Assembly (NCBI RefSeq): GCF_003344625.1
Contig: NZ_QPKJ02000002.1
Span: forward strand, 310,001 to 374,000
Length of the DNA: 64,000 nt
From: Solirubrobacter deserti
GTDB taxonomy: Bacteria > Actinomycetota > Thermoleophilia > Solirubrobacterales > Solirubrobacteraceae
Reading direction: 5' to 3'
Below the pieces are notes generated by a model. The model was not told the origin of the DNA. It ran no database searches and worked only from the letters and a program-made list of their open reading frames with translations. The translations under genes were made by a program, and so were the position numbers. This document shows positions 47,130-56,003 of this stretch, in pieces (position 1 is the first letter of the stretch; every line of letters starts with the position of its first letter).

Positions 47130-47604
47130 CGCCGACGCCCGTCTCGCCGCCCTGCGCGGCCCGCTGCTCGCCGAGCTGCAGGAGACCGCACGGCCGCGCC
47201 GCCGGAAGCTCGCCCTGCCCGCGCTCGTCGCAATCCTCACCGCGCTGATCGTCTGGCCCTCGAGCGCCTCGCTCGCGGTCGAGCGCCGCGACGGCTGGAT
47301 CGAGTTGCGGATCGAGGACGCCACGGCGAGTCCCGAGACGCTCACCCGCGAGCTCCGCGACGCCGGCATCAACGGCGAGGTCCGCGTGCTGGCCGTCCCG
47401 CCTCACCTGGTGGGGAAGTGGGTGTCGTTCAACCAGCGCGAGCCGTCCAGCGAGGGCCGCGTGCGCTTCGCCCCCGACACCGTGCGCGTCCAGGCGATCG
47501 CCGTCGAGGACAACACGTTCGTGTTCATGGCCGGCCGCGCCGCCCGCCCCGGGGAGCCGTACGACTGGGACGGCCGCAAATTCCGCGAAGGCGTGTTCAA
47601 GTAG
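47122..47604 (+). CDS. single-span membrane protein coupled to the sigma factor
   Basis: 160 residues; its ATG lies inside the end of the sigma-factor gene. A cytoplasmic ~27 residues, one helix about 29-47 (LALPALVAILTALIVWPSSA), then an outer beta domain (RRDGWIELRIEDATASPETL, RVQAIAVEDNTFVFMAGRAA). The cytoplasmic part lacks the HxxxCxxC zinc motif of classical anti-sigma factors. Gene order nevertheless suggests it senses an outside signal for the sigma factor (inference). Confidence 0.7.
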   Translation: MIDADARLAALRGPLLAELQETARPRRRKLALPALVAILTALIVWPSSASLAVERRDGWIELRIEDATASPETLTRELRDAGINGEVRVLAVPPHLVGKWVSFNQREPSSEGRVRFAPDTVRVQAIAVEDNTFVFMAGRAARPGEPYDWDGRKFREGVFK

Positions 47605-47713
47605 CCCGCGCCGGCTGCCGATATCAGGGGTGTCAGACAGAGACGGCACCCAGAGGGCTGAGACCTCGTTTTACGACGTCCCCCGACCATTATTCGCCCG
47701 ACTTCTGATGGCC

Positions 47714-47739
47714 GAAGCCCGTCCTCTGTGACGGGCTTC
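47714..47739. terminator. bidirectional hairpin terminator
   Basis: GAAGCCCGTC-CTCTGT-GACGGGCTTC, perfect 10-bp arms. Lies between two convergent genes, 110 bases after the plus-strand stop and 5 bases after the minus-strand stop, with TTT following on the plus strand. The 140-base gap 47605-47744 holds nothing else that I can support. Confidence 0.75.
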
Positions 47740-47744
47740 CGCGT

Positions 47745-48644
47745 TTAAGCGGTGCCCTCGCGCACGACCGCGCGCGGGTCCTTGTCCTCCCGTAGCCCCA
47801 GGTAGCGCGGATGGCGCAGGCGGCCGTCGTTCGTCCACTCCGCGAAGCCGCACTGAGCGACCAGCCGCGGCTCCACCCACGTGACGTCGCGGAACCGCGG
47901 CGCGTCGTAGAACGGCGATAGTGCCCGCTCCAGCGGCCGGAGCAACCCGGCCAGCCGCACGAGCTCGGCCCGGTCGAAGCCCGTCCCGACCTTGCCCGCG
48001 TAGTGCAGGTGCTCGCCCTCGTAGACGCCCACGAGCAGCGCGCCGAACTCGACCCGCGAGCCCTTCGGGGGCGTGAACCCGCCGATCACCAGCTCCTGCC
48101 CGTGCTCGCACTTGAACTTCAGCCAGTCGCGGGGACGCTTGTCGGTGTAGAGCGAGTCCGCCCGCTTGGCGATCACGCCCTCCCAGCCGGACGCGCACGC
48201 CTCGGCGAACATCGCCTCACCGTCCTCGTTGCGATACTCGGTCAACCGCAGCGGGTCGTCCCACGCCAGCGCCTCCCGCAGCAGCGCCTTGCGTTCCCGC
48301 AAAGGAAGCCCGCGCACGTCCGATCCGTCCAGCCACTGGACGTCGAAGACGTAGTAGAAGAACGGCCCGGAACGGTCCTGGAACTTGCCCGACGCGCTGA
48401 CGATCTCGCCGTCGACGGCGAACCGCGCCCGCGCCTGCCCGTCGAGCGCCTCCGCCACCGCCGGGTAGCGCTCGCGCAGCGACAGGTCGTTGCGCGAGAG
48501 CATCCGCGCCGGACCGTCGCCGTCACGGATCGCGACGCAGCGGATGCCGTCCAGCTTGCGCTCGAAGATCCACTCGGGGTCGGAGAACCGCTCGTCGGTG
48601 AGGACGGCCTTCATCGCGCCCGCCGTCGTGGGTGCCGCGCTCAT
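47745..48644 (-). CDS. ATP-dependent DNA ligase, LigD ligase-domain type
   Basis: 299 residues. Motif I FERKLDGIRC (Lys30 is the AMP acceptor), III FAVDGEIVSASG, IIIa FYYVFDVQWLDG, IV EGVIAKRADSLY, V DWLKFKCEHGQE, then an OB-fold domain (GALLVGVYEGEHLHYAGKVG). The usual end-joining proteins have polymerase and phosphoesterase domains in one chain; here the ligase stands alone and no ku gene is nearby. Probably seals nicks or double-strand breaks in repair. Confidence 0.87.
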   Translation of the reverse strand: MSAAPTTAGAMKAVLTDERFSDPEWIFERKLDGIRCVAIRDGDGPARMLSRNDLSLRERYPAVAEALDGQARARFAVDGEIVSASGKFQDRSGPFFYYVFDVQWLDGSDVRGLPLRERKALLREALAWDDPLRLTEYRNEDGEAMFAEACASGWEGVIAKRADSLYTDKRPRDWLKFKCEHGQELVIGGFTPPKGSRVEFGALLVGVYEGEHLHYAGKVGTGFDRAELVRLAGLLRPLERALSPFYDAPRFRDVTWVEPRLVAQCGFAEWTNDGRLRHPRYLGLREDKDPRAVVREGTA

Positions 48645-48656
48645 CGCGGCATGATC

Positions 48657-50705
48657 TCAGACGACGAAGCGACCCACGAGCGAGTCGAGATCCGCCGCCG
48701 TGCGCGACAAGCCCGCCGCCGACGCCGCGATCTCCTGCGTCGAGGCGCCCGTCTGGTGCGTGGAGGCGGACACCTGCTCCGCGGACGCCGAGGACTCCTC
48801 GGCCACGGCCGCGACGTCGTCGACCTCGCGCTCGGCCCGCTCGGCCTCGGCCGCGATCTGCCCGACCGCCGCGGAGATCTCGGCCACGCGCGCGGTCATG
48901 TCCTCAACGGTCGCGCCGATGGCCTCGAACGCCGCCCGCGTGGACGCGACCGTCGCCACGCCCGCCTCGGTCTCACGCCGGCTCTCGGCCACGACGCTCA
49001 CGACCCGCGCCGTCTCGCCCTGGATCTCCCGCACGAGTGCCGAGATCTGCGAAGCGGCGCCCTGGGACTCCTCGGCGAGCTTGCGCACCTCCTCGGCGAC
49101 GACCGCGAACCCTCGCCCGGCCTCGCCCGCGCGGGCCGCCTCGATCGCCGCGTTCAGCGCCAGCAGGTTCGTCTGCTCGGCGATCGCGGTGATTGCGTCG
49201 ACGATCCCGCCGATCCGCGCCGAGCGCTCCGACAGGTCCTCGATGGCGCCGCCGACCGCGTCCGAGGTCGCGGCGATGCGCGTGATCGATTCGCTCGCGC
49301 GCTCGGCCGTGACCGCGCCTTCGCCCGCGGCGCGGCGCACGCTCTCGGCGGCCTCGGAGGTGGCCAGCGCGGTGACCGCCGAGGCCGACGCCGCGCGCGC
49401 CGCCTCCTGCACCGCCGTGCGGGTGGACTCGACGAGCTTGACCTGCCGCTCAGCGCCCTGCGCCACGTCGTTGACCGCGGCCGCGATGTCGCCCACCGCG
49501 CGCCCCGCGTCCTGCGAGGTCGCGGCCATCTGCTGCGAAGCGGCCGACACCGTGCCCGCGTTCAGCGACACGCTGCCGATCAACTCGGCCAGCGAGGCGC
49601 GCATCGCGTTGTAGGCGCCGATCGACTCGACCGTGCTCTCGCGGACCCCGTCCACGGCCACCGCCACCTGCCCGAGCTCGTCGCGCGAGACGTGCGCGAC
49701 GGGCGGCGTGACGGAGGTGATCTCCACCGTCAGGTCGCCGTCGGCCATCCGCCGCAGCGCGTCCGAGAGGTCGGCGGAGCAGTGGTCGCGCAGGGAGGTG
49801 AGCCGGTCGGAGATCTCCCGCACGCCGCGGCGCGTGGACACGAAGAAGCCGACGAACAGGAACAGCGCGACGAGCGCGCCGAGCGCCACGAGCAGCGCGA
49901 CCTTCAACCGCGCGGCCGAGAACTTGTCGATGCGGGCGACCAGCAGCGCGTCCAGGGCGGGCGTCGCGGCGTGCTCGAGCGCGCGCACGTCGCGCGACGC
50001 CGCCAGCGGCTTGAGCGCCGGCTCGAGCTTCGGGTCCGCCGTCTCGGCGAACGCGGTCTCGAACCCGCCGCGCATCGCGGCGACGGTCGAGGCGAGGGAG
50101 TTCTCCGCGGCCGCCAGCGCGATCCGGTCGTCCATCGTCTCGGCGATCGCCTGCAGGTCGTTCACGCGCCCCGTGCCGTCCGCGATCGCGGGCAGCTTGG
50201 TGATCAGCGCGTCCATCACGTAGAAGGAGTCCAGGTCGGGGTCGAGGATGAGCTTGGAGCCGTCACCCGCCTTCACCACCAGCCCGAGCGACCCGGCGAC
50301 CGCGCCCTCGTAGGCCTCGTACGCGGCGCGGCCCGACGCCTTCGTCTCCAGCGCCTTGAGCACCTTCGCGCGCGTCTCGCGCCACGCCCCGTCGACGCCG
50401 ATCGCCGACCCGTCGGCCGCGTCGACCGCGGTCACGGCGCGACGCACCGCGTCGGACGGCACGGCCTCGCCGCGCACGGCGGCCGAGCGGGCGGCCACGA
50501 CGGCCAGCACCAGGTCGTTCGCGGGCGCCACGAACGCGACGCCGGCGCGCTCGCTCTCGGCGAACGCGATCGTCTCGCCTTGCGTCTGCCAGTACGCGTG
50601 CAACGCGTAGACGGCGGGCGCGAGCAGCACGAGGCCGAGGAGCAGGAACTTGCGCGCGTACGTGAGGCGAGCCATCAGCGCGGCTGAGGCGTTGAAGGGG
50701 TTCAT
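48657..50705 (-). CDS. methyl-accepting chemotaxis protein
   Basis: 682 residues from ATG 50705, with AAGGGGG upstream. TM1 ~18-36 ([20 protein letters not shown]), an outer helical sensor of ~230 residues, TM2 ([20 protein letters not shown]), HAMP ([20 protein letters not shown] region), then a long signalling coiled coil with the conserved tip [29 protein letters not shown]. There are Glu/Gln-rich adaptation segments. No che genes are in the window, so it is a distant member of a chemosensory array or an alternative pathway. Confidence 0.9.
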   Translation of the reverse strand: MNPFNASAALMARLTYARKFLLLGLVLLAPAVYALHAYWQTQGETIAFAESERAGVAFVAPANDLVLAVVAARSAAVRGEAVPSDAVRRAVTAVDAADGSAIGVDGAWRETRAKVLKALETKASGRAAYEAYEGAVAGSLGLVVKAGDGSKLILDPDLDSFYVMDALITKLPAIADGTGRVNDLQAIAETMDDRIALAAAENSLASTVAAMRGGFETAFAETADPKLEPALKPLAASRDVRALEHAATPALDALLVARIDKFSAARLKVALLVALGALVALFLFVGFFVSTRRGVREISDRLTSLRDHCSADLSDALRRMADGDLTVEITSVTPPVAHVSRDELGQVAVAVDGVRESTVESIGAYNAMRASLAELIGSVSLNAGTVSAASQQMAATSQDAGRAVGDIAAAVNDVAQGAERQVKLVESTRTAVQEAARAASASAVTALATSEAAESVRRAAGEGAVTAERASESITRIAATSDAVGGAIEDLSERSARIGGIVDAITAIAEQTNLLALNAAIEAARAGEAGRGFAVVAEEVRKLAEESQGAASQISALVREIQGETARVVSVVAESRRETEAGVATVASTRAAFEAIGATVEDMTARVAEISAAVGQIAAEAERAEREVDDVAAVAEESSASAEQVSASTHQTGASTQEIAASAAGLSRTAADLDSLVGRFVV

Positions 50706-50734
50706 GGTGCCCCCTTTGTCGGCAGCTCCCTTGA

Positions 50735-51274
50735 CTAATTGAGCGACGCGTCCTCCGATTGGACGACCCGCAGCCCGTCCATCAGTACGCGCAGCATCCG
50801 TCGCGCGCGCTCGGGGTCGGTGATCTGCCACACGGCGCCCATCATCGCGCGCACGTCGTCGGCGTCCACGTCGGCGCGCAGCACGCCCGCCTCGACACCC
50901 GCCGCCCGCAGCGTCTCGACCGCCCCGCGGATCTTGCCGCTCTGCACCGCCTTGAAGTCCGCGTCCAGGGCCGCCGCCATCCCGCGTTTGGTCGCCGTGT
51001 AGTCGATGAAGCGATCCATCCAGCGCTCCAGCGCGACGTCCGGCGGATGCTCGGCGAGCAGCGCATCAGCGGTCGCGCGCAGGTCCTCGACCTCCGCCTC
51101 GTAGGCGGCCGCGACCAGTTCGTCCCGCGTCGGGAAGTGGCGGTAGAGCGTCCCGATCCCGACGCCCGCACGCTTCGCCACCGCCTCGAGCGACGCCTCG
51201 GATCCGCGCAGCGCGAACTCCTCCGCGGCGGCGGACAACAGCTTCGAGCGATTTCGGGCAGCGTCGGCGCGCAT
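50735..51274 (-). CDS. TetR-family repressor of the adjacent dehydrogenase operon
   Basis: 179 residues from ATG 51274. [64 protein letters not shown]-terminal ligand domain about 60-179. The frame is open far upstream but as antisense to the dehydrogenase gene. Two palindromes lie in the 75 bases between it and the divergent gene, at 51280-51294 and 51312-51328, the right place to repress both directions. Confidence 0.87.
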   Translation of the reverse strand: MRADAARNRSKLLSAAAEEFALRGSEASLEAVAKRAGVGIGTLYRHFPTRDELVAAAYEAEVEDLRATADALLAEHPPDVALERWMDRFIDYTATKRGMAAALDADFKAVQSGKIRGAVETLRAAGVEAGVLRADVDADDVRAMMGAVWQITDPERARRMLRVLMDGLRVVQSEDASLN

Positions 51275-51279
51275 CGAAA

Positions 51280-51328
51280 CGGAGGCACCCTCCGCTATGC
51301 TGGAAAAGCAACCGGAGGAACCCTCCGG
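51280..51328. promoter_or_regulatory. pair of TetR-type operators
   Basis: CGGAGG-CAC-CCTCCG (51280-51294) and CCGGAGG-AAC-CCTCCGG (51312-51328) share the core GGAGG-N3-CCTCC. Centres are 33 bases apart, about three helical turns, so both sites face the same side. They sit between the divergent tetR and dehydrogenase genes, followed by the AGGAGG ribosome-binding site at 51338-51343. Confidence 0.75.
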
Positions 51329-51349
51329 ATCAAGTTTAGGAGGCAATCC

Positions 51350-52183
51350 ATGTCGAAGGTCTGGTTCATCACCGGCACGTCGAAGGGCTTCGGCCGGATC
51401 TGGGCGGAGGCCGCGCTCGAGCGCGGGGACCGCGTCGCCGCCACCGCGCGCGACGCGTCCACGCTCGACGCCCTGGTCGAACGCTTCGGCGACAACGTGC
51501 TCGCGCTGGCGCTCGACGTCACCGACAAGGCCGCGGTCGAGGCGGCGGTCAAGCAGGCGCACGAGCGCTTCGGGCGGCTCGACGTCGTCATCAACAACGC
51601 CGGCTACGGGCTCTTCGGGTTCATCGAGGAGGTCAGCGAGCAGGAGGCACGCGCGCAGCTGGAGACCAACCTGTTCGGCGCGCTGTGGGTGACGCAGGCA
51701 GCGCTCCCGATCCTGCGCGAGCAGCGCTCCGGGCACATCATCCAGGTGTCCTCGATCGGCGGCGTGAACGCGTTCCCGCTCGTCGGGCTCTACCACGCCT
51801 CCAAGTGGGGGCTCGAGGGCTTCAGCCAGGCGCTGGCGCAGGAGGTCGCCGGCTTCGGCGTCAAGGTGACGCTCGTCGAGCCGACCGGCTTCTCGACCGA
51901 CTGGTCCGGCCCGTCGGCCGTGCACGCCCAGCCGCTGGAGGCCTACGCCGAGATCCGCGAGCAGGTCATGGAGGCGCGCAAGGCGCGGCTGGCCGTGCCG
52001 GGCGACCCGGAGGCCACCGGCTCCGCGATCCTGCAGCTGGTCGACGCCGAGGAGCCGCCGCTGCGGCTGTTCCTCGGCCAAGGCACGCTCGAGATGATCA
52101 AGGCCGAGTACGCCAAGCGGATCGCCGAGTGGGAGCGCTGGGACGATGTCGCCGTCGCCGCGCACGGTGGGGTGGCGCGATGA
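51350..52183 (+). CDS. short-chain dehydrogenase/reductase (classical SDR)
   Basis: 277 residues, ATG preceded by AGGAGG. Cofactor motif TGTSKGFG, NNAG (INNAGYG), catalytic Ser in IIQVSSIGGVNAFPL and YHASK with Tyr and Lys. The wider sequence (VWFITGTSKGFGRIWAEAAL) matches oxidoreductases often controlled by TetR proteins. Substrate unknown. Stop overlaps the next SDR start (ATGA). Confidence 0.88.
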   Translation: MSKVWFITGTSKGFGRIWAEAALERGDRVAATARDASTLDALVERFGDNVLALALDVTDKAAVEAAVKQAHERFGRLDVVINNAGYGLFGFIEEVSEQEARAQLETNLFGALWVTQAALPILREQRSGHIIQVSSIGGVNAFPLVGLYHASKWGLEGFSQALAQEVAGFGVKVTLVEPTGFSTDWSGPSAVHAQPLEAYAEIREQVMEARKARLAVPGDPEATGSAILQLVDAEEPPLRLFLGQGTLEMIKAEYAKRIAEWERWDDVAVAAHGGVAR

Positions 52184-53073
52184 GCTTCGAGACCACCGCG
52201 GCCGAGGTCGTCGCGGGCATCGACCTGACCGGCAGGCGCGCCTTCGTGACCGGCGGCGCGTCCGGGATCGGCGTCGAGACCGCTCGTGCGCTGGCCGGCG
52301 TGGGCGCCGAGGTCACGCTCGCCGTCCGCAACACTGAGGCCGCCTCTGGGCTGGCGGCCGAGATCGGCGCCGACGTGCGCCGGCTCGACCTCGCCGACCT
52401 GGACTCGGTCGACGCGTTCGCGCGCGCCTGGGACGGCCCGCTCCACCTGCTCATCAACAACGCCGGTGTGATGGCGCTGCCCGAGCTCCAGCTCAGCCGC
52501 GAGGGCTTCGAGCTGCAGCTCGCGACCAACCACCTCGGCCACTTCGCGCTCGCGGTCGGCCTGCACGGCGCCCTCGCGGCCGAAGGGGCGCGGATCGTGA
52601 GCGTCTCCTCGCGCGCCCACCTGCGCTCGCCGGTGATCTTCGACGACGTCAACTTCGCCTTCCGGGACTATGACCCATGGGCGGCGTACGGACAGGCGAA
52701 GACGGCCAACGTGCTGTTCGCGGTCGGCGCGACCGCGCGCTGGGCGCGCGACGGGATCTTCGCCAACGCGGTCCATCCCGGTGGCATCGCCACCAACCTG
52801 CAGCGCCACGTCGACCCTGAGTTCATCGAGCGCTACGTCGCGAGTGGCTTCCAGCTCAAGACACCCGAGCAGGGCGCCGCGACCAGCGTCTACGTCGCCA
52901 CCGCGCCCGCGCTGGAGGGCGTGGGCGGCCGCTACTACGAGGACACGGCCGAAGCCCCGGTCATCGATCGCCGCGAGGAGGCGGGCGTCGCGCGCTACGC
53001 GCTCGATCCCGACAACGCCGACCGGTTGTGGGCGCTCTCGACCGAAGCGGTGGGGCGCCAGATCGCCGTGTGA
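52180..53073 (+). CDS. short-chain dehydrogenase/reductase (retinol-dehydrogenase-like SDR)
   Basis: 297 residues. Cofactor motif TGGASGIG, NNAG (INNAGVM), NHLGHF, Ser in IVSVSSRAH and the active-site YGQAK with Tyr and Lys. It resembles the WW-domain oxidoreductase/retinol dehydrogenase subgroup and the light-dependent protochlorophyllide reductase relatives. Second gene of the TetR-controlled unit; the two enzymes probably act on the same or successive substrates (inference). Followed by a hairpin terminator. Confidence 0.87.
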   Translation: MSFETTAAEVVAGIDLTGRRAFVTGGASGIGVETARALAGVGAEVTLAVRNTEAASGLAAEIGADVRRLDLADLDSVDAFARAWDGPLHLLINNAGVMALPELQLSREGFELQLATNHLGHFALAVGLHGALAAEGARIVSVSSRAHLRSPVIFDDVNFAFRDYDPWAAYGQAKTANVLFAVGATARWARDGIFANAVHPGGIATNLQRHVDPEFIERYVASGFQLKTPEQGAATSVYVATAPALEGVGGRYYEDTAEAPVIDRREEAGVARYALDPDNADRLWALSTEAVGRQIAV

Positions 53074-53083
53074 GGAGCTTCAC

Positions 53084-53118
53084 CCCGCCGAGCGATGTCT
53101 GTTTCGTCGCTCGGCGGG
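53084..53118 (+). terminator. hairpin after the dehydrogenase operon
   Basis: Arms CCCGCCGAGCGA (53084-53095) and TCGCTCGGCGGG (53107-53118), perfect over 12 bp with an 11-base loop, beginning 11 bases after the stop at 53073. No T-run follows. Confidence 0.65.
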
Positions 53119-53131
53119 CACACTTGGATCC

Positions 53132-53215
53132 ATGACCTGCATCGTGAAGCGCATCATGGACGTGGTCTTCGGCCGCGAAGAGCAGATCGCCTACGTGACC
53201 GTGACGACCCGCTGA
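53132..53215 (+). CDS. possible 27-residue peptide
   Basis: ATG 53132 to TGA 53215, beginning MTCIVKRIMDVVFGRE. All but one codon end in G or C, much like true genes here. The antisense codons of the minus-strand gene over the same bases are poor by this measure. No clear ribosome-binding site. It follows the operon terminator. Could be a real small protein or a decayed gene end; evidence is codon bias only. Confidence 0.35.
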   Translation: MTCIVKRIMDVVFGREEQIAYVTVTTR

Positions 53216-54923
53216 GGGTCTCGGCCTGCGCCTGTAGCCGCGTCTGCATCTCGTCCTCGAGCATCTGACGCAGCACCGGCCGGGCCTCGAGGATCGGCTC
53301 GTACTGCTTGCGGCCGACCTCGTAGACGAGCGCGCCGTCCAGCGCCCGCACGGTCGCGGAGCGCGGTGCGCCGGTGAGCAGTGACATCTCGCCGAGCACG
53401 GCGCCCTGCGAGCGCGTGCCCAGGTCGACCTCCTCGCCGTCGTGGCGGCGCAGGAACACCTCGACGGTGCCCTCGACGACCACGAACAGGCTGTCGCCGG
53501 GCTCGTCCTGGACGAGGATCCGCTCGGCCGGGCCGAACGTGAGCGGCCGCGCGGTGTGCGCGAGCGTGTCCAGCTCCTCGGGCGTCAACGGCGCGAAGAT
53601 CGGCGCGGCGCCGAGCAGCGCCGCGACGTCGCGCAGCGGCGGCGTGTAGTCCGGCGGCAGGTCCTCGCCGACCTCGAGCCCGCGCTCGGGGTCGTAGCCG
53701 TCGCGGGCCTGCAGCAGCGCGACCCGGCTGGGCTGGTTCATGTGCGCCTCCAGCAGGGACACCTGGCGCGGGACGCACTCGCCGCCGGCGTGCTCCATCA
53801 GCCCGCGCTCGGCCGCCCACTCGGCGACGTCGTTCATCGACGCCCGGTACTGGTTGCAGGCCGAGGCGAACAGCCCGTCCTGGTCGCCGACCAGCTTGGG
53901 CAGCGGGCCGGGAACGCGCAGCGCGCGCAGCATCCGCACGTGCCCGCGCCGGTGCCAGAGGATGAACTCGCGCAGCTCGTCGGGAAGCAGCCCAAGCTCC
54001 GGGAACGCCTCCGGCGTCTTGCACAGCACGGCTCGCTCGGCGTCGCGGAACACCCGGTGCCAGGTCTCCTGGGCGTTGGTGCGGTTGGGCCCGGCGAGCT
54101 CGATGGCGTGCTTGAGGTCCTCGTGGTGCACATGCAGGAACTCGAGCGTCGCCTTCTTCTTGGCCAGCAGGTTGCGCAGGCCGATCGGCTGCGCGACCTT
54201 GCGCAGCTTGGCCACCTCGCGCCAGCCGTCGACGTTGATCGTCAGGTCGTCCCAGGTGTCCGCCGCGGCGCGCTCCTCGGGGCTGAGCAGATCCCCGGGA
54301 TCGTCGCGCACGGCCGCGATCACGCCCAGCGCGGTCATCAGCTCCAGGTAGAGCCCGACGCGCGTCAGCCAGCCCGGGTCGGCGAGGTTCTGGCGCTTGC
54401 GCACGACGTCGCCGACGAGCGCGCGCGTGTACAGCTCGGCCTTGTGGGACCCGATCAGCAGCACCGGGTACCACGGGTGCGTCTTGTAGGACAGCCATGG
54501 CGCCTGGCGCTCGACGTCGGGCTTGACCACCTGCTCGACGATCCGCTGGTACAGCGACCCGAGCTGGGAGAGGTCGAACACGTCGATCGTCGTCGCGGCC
54601 TCCTCGCCGCCGAAGCGCACGCTGACCTGCACGGTCTGCATGAACCGGTGCGCGAAGCCGTAGTCGCCCGCGCAGTCCGTGTCGGGGTCGAGCGCCAGCA
54701 CCGCCCGCTCACCCACCCGCTCGGGCGTGAAGGCCCGCCGCCGGATGTGGTTCCCGGTGAGCGTCGTGACCTCGCCCTCACCGTCCCCGTCGAGCTCGAG
54801 CAGCAGCAGGCAGCGGTTGCCCGGTCCCGCGTTGAGGAACGCGACCGGGTCGCTGGAGCCCTGCCCGGCGCTGCGGGCCTCGTCGGTCGGGCGGCGACCG
54901 GGGACGAACGGGACGATCCGCAC
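53154..54923 (-). CDS. cyclic-nucleotide-binding domain protein
   Basis: 589 residues, GTG start nine bases after the ackA stop, so the last gene of that operon. Residues ~1-420 are a large region that I cannot assign, containing FMQTVQVSVRFGGEEAATTI and a helical part with ILWHRRGHVRMLRALRVPGP. About 430-560 is a CRP-like cNMP-binding fold: FAPLTPEELDTLAHTARPLT, GDSLFVVVEGTVEVFL and VLGEMSLLTGAPRSATVRA, with the GEMSLL...RSAT phosphate cassette intact. No DNA-binding helix follows. The final ~19 residues (Arg/Ser-rich) have atypical codons and may be a stop-loss tail. Confidence 0.75.
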   Translation of the reverse strand: MRIVPFVPGRRPTDEARSAGQGSSDPVAFLNAGPGNRCLLLLELDGDGEGEVTTLTGNHIRRRAFTPERVGERAVLALDPDTDCAGDYGFAHRFMQTVQVSVRFGGEEAATTIDVFDLSQLGSLYQRIVEQVVKPDVERQAPWLSYKTHPWYPVLLIGSHKAELYTRALVGDVVRKRQNLADPGWLTRVGLYLELMTALGVIAAVRDDPGDLLSPEERAAADTWDDLTINVDGWREVAKLRKVAQPIGLRNLLAKKKATLEFLHVHHEDLKHAIELAGPNRTNAQETWHRVFRDAERAVLCKTPEAFPELGLLPDELREFILWHRRGHVRMLRALRVPGPLPKLVGDQDGLFASACNQYRASMNDVAEWAAERGLMEHAGGECVPRQVSLLEAHMNQPSRVALLQARDGYDPERGLEVGEDLPPDYTPPLRDVAALLGAAPIFAPLTPEELDTLAHTARPLTFGPAERILVQDEPGDSLFVVVEGTVEVFLRRHDGEEVDLGTRSQGAVLGEMSLLTGAPRSATVRALDGALVYEVGRKQYEPILEARPVLRQMLEDEMQTRLQAQAETLSGSSRSRRRSALRGRRPRP

Positions 54924-54932
54924 GACCCGACG

Positions 54933-56003
54933 TTACCGGACCAACGCGACCGCCTGGGAGGCCATTTCGAGTTCTTCGTCGGTCGGCACGACGAGCACCG
55001 TCACGGGGGAGTCGTCGCCGGAGATGACCGGGCCGCCGGCCGCGTTGCGCTGGGGGTCCACGACGATCCCGAGCCGCTCGAGCCCTGCCAGGGAGCGCTC
55101 CCGCACGACCGCGTCGTTCTCGCCCACGCCGGCGGTGAACGCGATCGCGTCCGCGCCGCCGAGCGCGGCCAGGTAGGCGCCGACGTACTTCTTGATCCGG
55201 TAGCAGTAGACGTCCAGCGCGAGCTCGGCTGCGGCGTCGCCGGCCTCGATCCGGCGGTGCACCTCGCGCAGGTCATTGTCCCCGGCCAGCGCGAGCAGCC
55301 CGGAGCGCGAGTTGAGCACCCGGTCGATCTCGTCCGTGTCCAGGTTGAGCGTGCGCCGCAGGTGGAGGATGAGCGCCGGGTCGACGTCCCCCGAGCGCGT
55401 GCCCATCACCAGCCCTTCCAGCGGTGTCAGGCCCATCGACGTGTCGATCGAGCGCCCGCCGGCGACGGCCGAGGCCGAAGCGCCGTTGCCCAGGTGCAGG
55501 ACGATCACGTTCACGTCCTCGGGCGGCCGCTCGAGCAGCCGGGCCGCCTCACGCGCGACGTACGCGTGCGAGGTGCCGTGGAAGCCGTAGCGGCGCACGT
55601 TCCAGGCGCGCGGGACGGCGTAGGTGTACGCGCGCGGCGGCAGCGTGGCGTGGAAGGCGGTGTCGAAGACGGCGACGTGGGGGACGTCGGGCAGCGCCTT
55701 CATCGCCACCTCGATCCCGTCCGCATTGACGGGGTTGTGAAGCGGGGCGAGCACGCTCAGGTCGCGGATCGAGTCGAGCACGGCGTCGGTGATGCGCACC
55801 GGCGCGGAGTAGCGCTCACCGCCGTGGACGACGCGGTGGGCGACGACCTCCAGGCCGTCCAGCGGCGCCTTGCTCAATACCTCGGTGAGCGCCTCCGAGT
55901 GGTCCTCCACACGCTGGACGGTCCCGGACGCGAGCGTCTCCGGCGGGTCGATGACCGACCACTTCAGCGAGGAGGAGCCGCAGTTGACGGTGAGGACGCT
56001 CAT
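54933..56003 (-). CDS. ackA: acetate kinase
   Basis: 356 residues from ATG 56003, overlapping the pta stop (ATGA). Motifs: SVLTVNCGSSSLKWSVID, VAHRVVHGGERYS, FDTAFHATLPPRAYTYAVPR, YGFHGTSHAYV, VIVLHLGNGASASAVAGGRS, DTSMGLTPLEGLVMGTRSGD and FTAGVGENDAVVRERS. The usual length is about 395-400; the difference lies mainly in a shortened N-terminal region. It interconverts acetyl phosphate plus ADP with acetate plus ATP. Partner of the Pta encoded upstream. Confidence 0.93.
   Translation of the reverse strand: MSVLTVNCGSSSLKWSVIDPPETLASGTVQRVEDHSEALTEVLSKAPLDGLEVVAHRVVHGGERYSAPVRITDAVLDSIRDLSVLAPLHNPVNADGIEVAMKALPDVPHVAVFDTAFHATLPPRAYTYAVPRAWNVRRYGFHGTSHAYVAREAARLLERPPEDVNVIVLHLGNGASASAVAGGRSIDTSMGLTPLEGLVMGTRSGDVDPALILHLRRTLNLDTDEIDRVLNSRSGLLALAGDNDLREVHRRIEAGDAAAELALDVYCYRIKKYVGAYLAALGGADAIAFTAGVGENDAVVRERSLAGLERLGIVVDPQRNAAGGPVISGDDSPVTVLVVPTDEELEMASQAVALVR

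Noticed and set aside
47630..47700. GGGGTGTC...GGGCTGAGACC resembling the start of a TPP riboswitch
   Set aside because: The second half of the THI box (GAACCTGATC...GGTTAATACC-like) is absent, and the following gene in that direction is on the opposite strand.
47745..48644. Complete non-homologous end-joining locus
   Set aside because: Only the ligase domain is here; no ku, polymerase or phosphoesterase gene is in the window.
48003..50687. Long plus-strand open frame opposite the ligase and chemoreceptor genes
   Set aside because: Low-complexity translation; the minus-strand genes have intact catalytic and signalling motifs.
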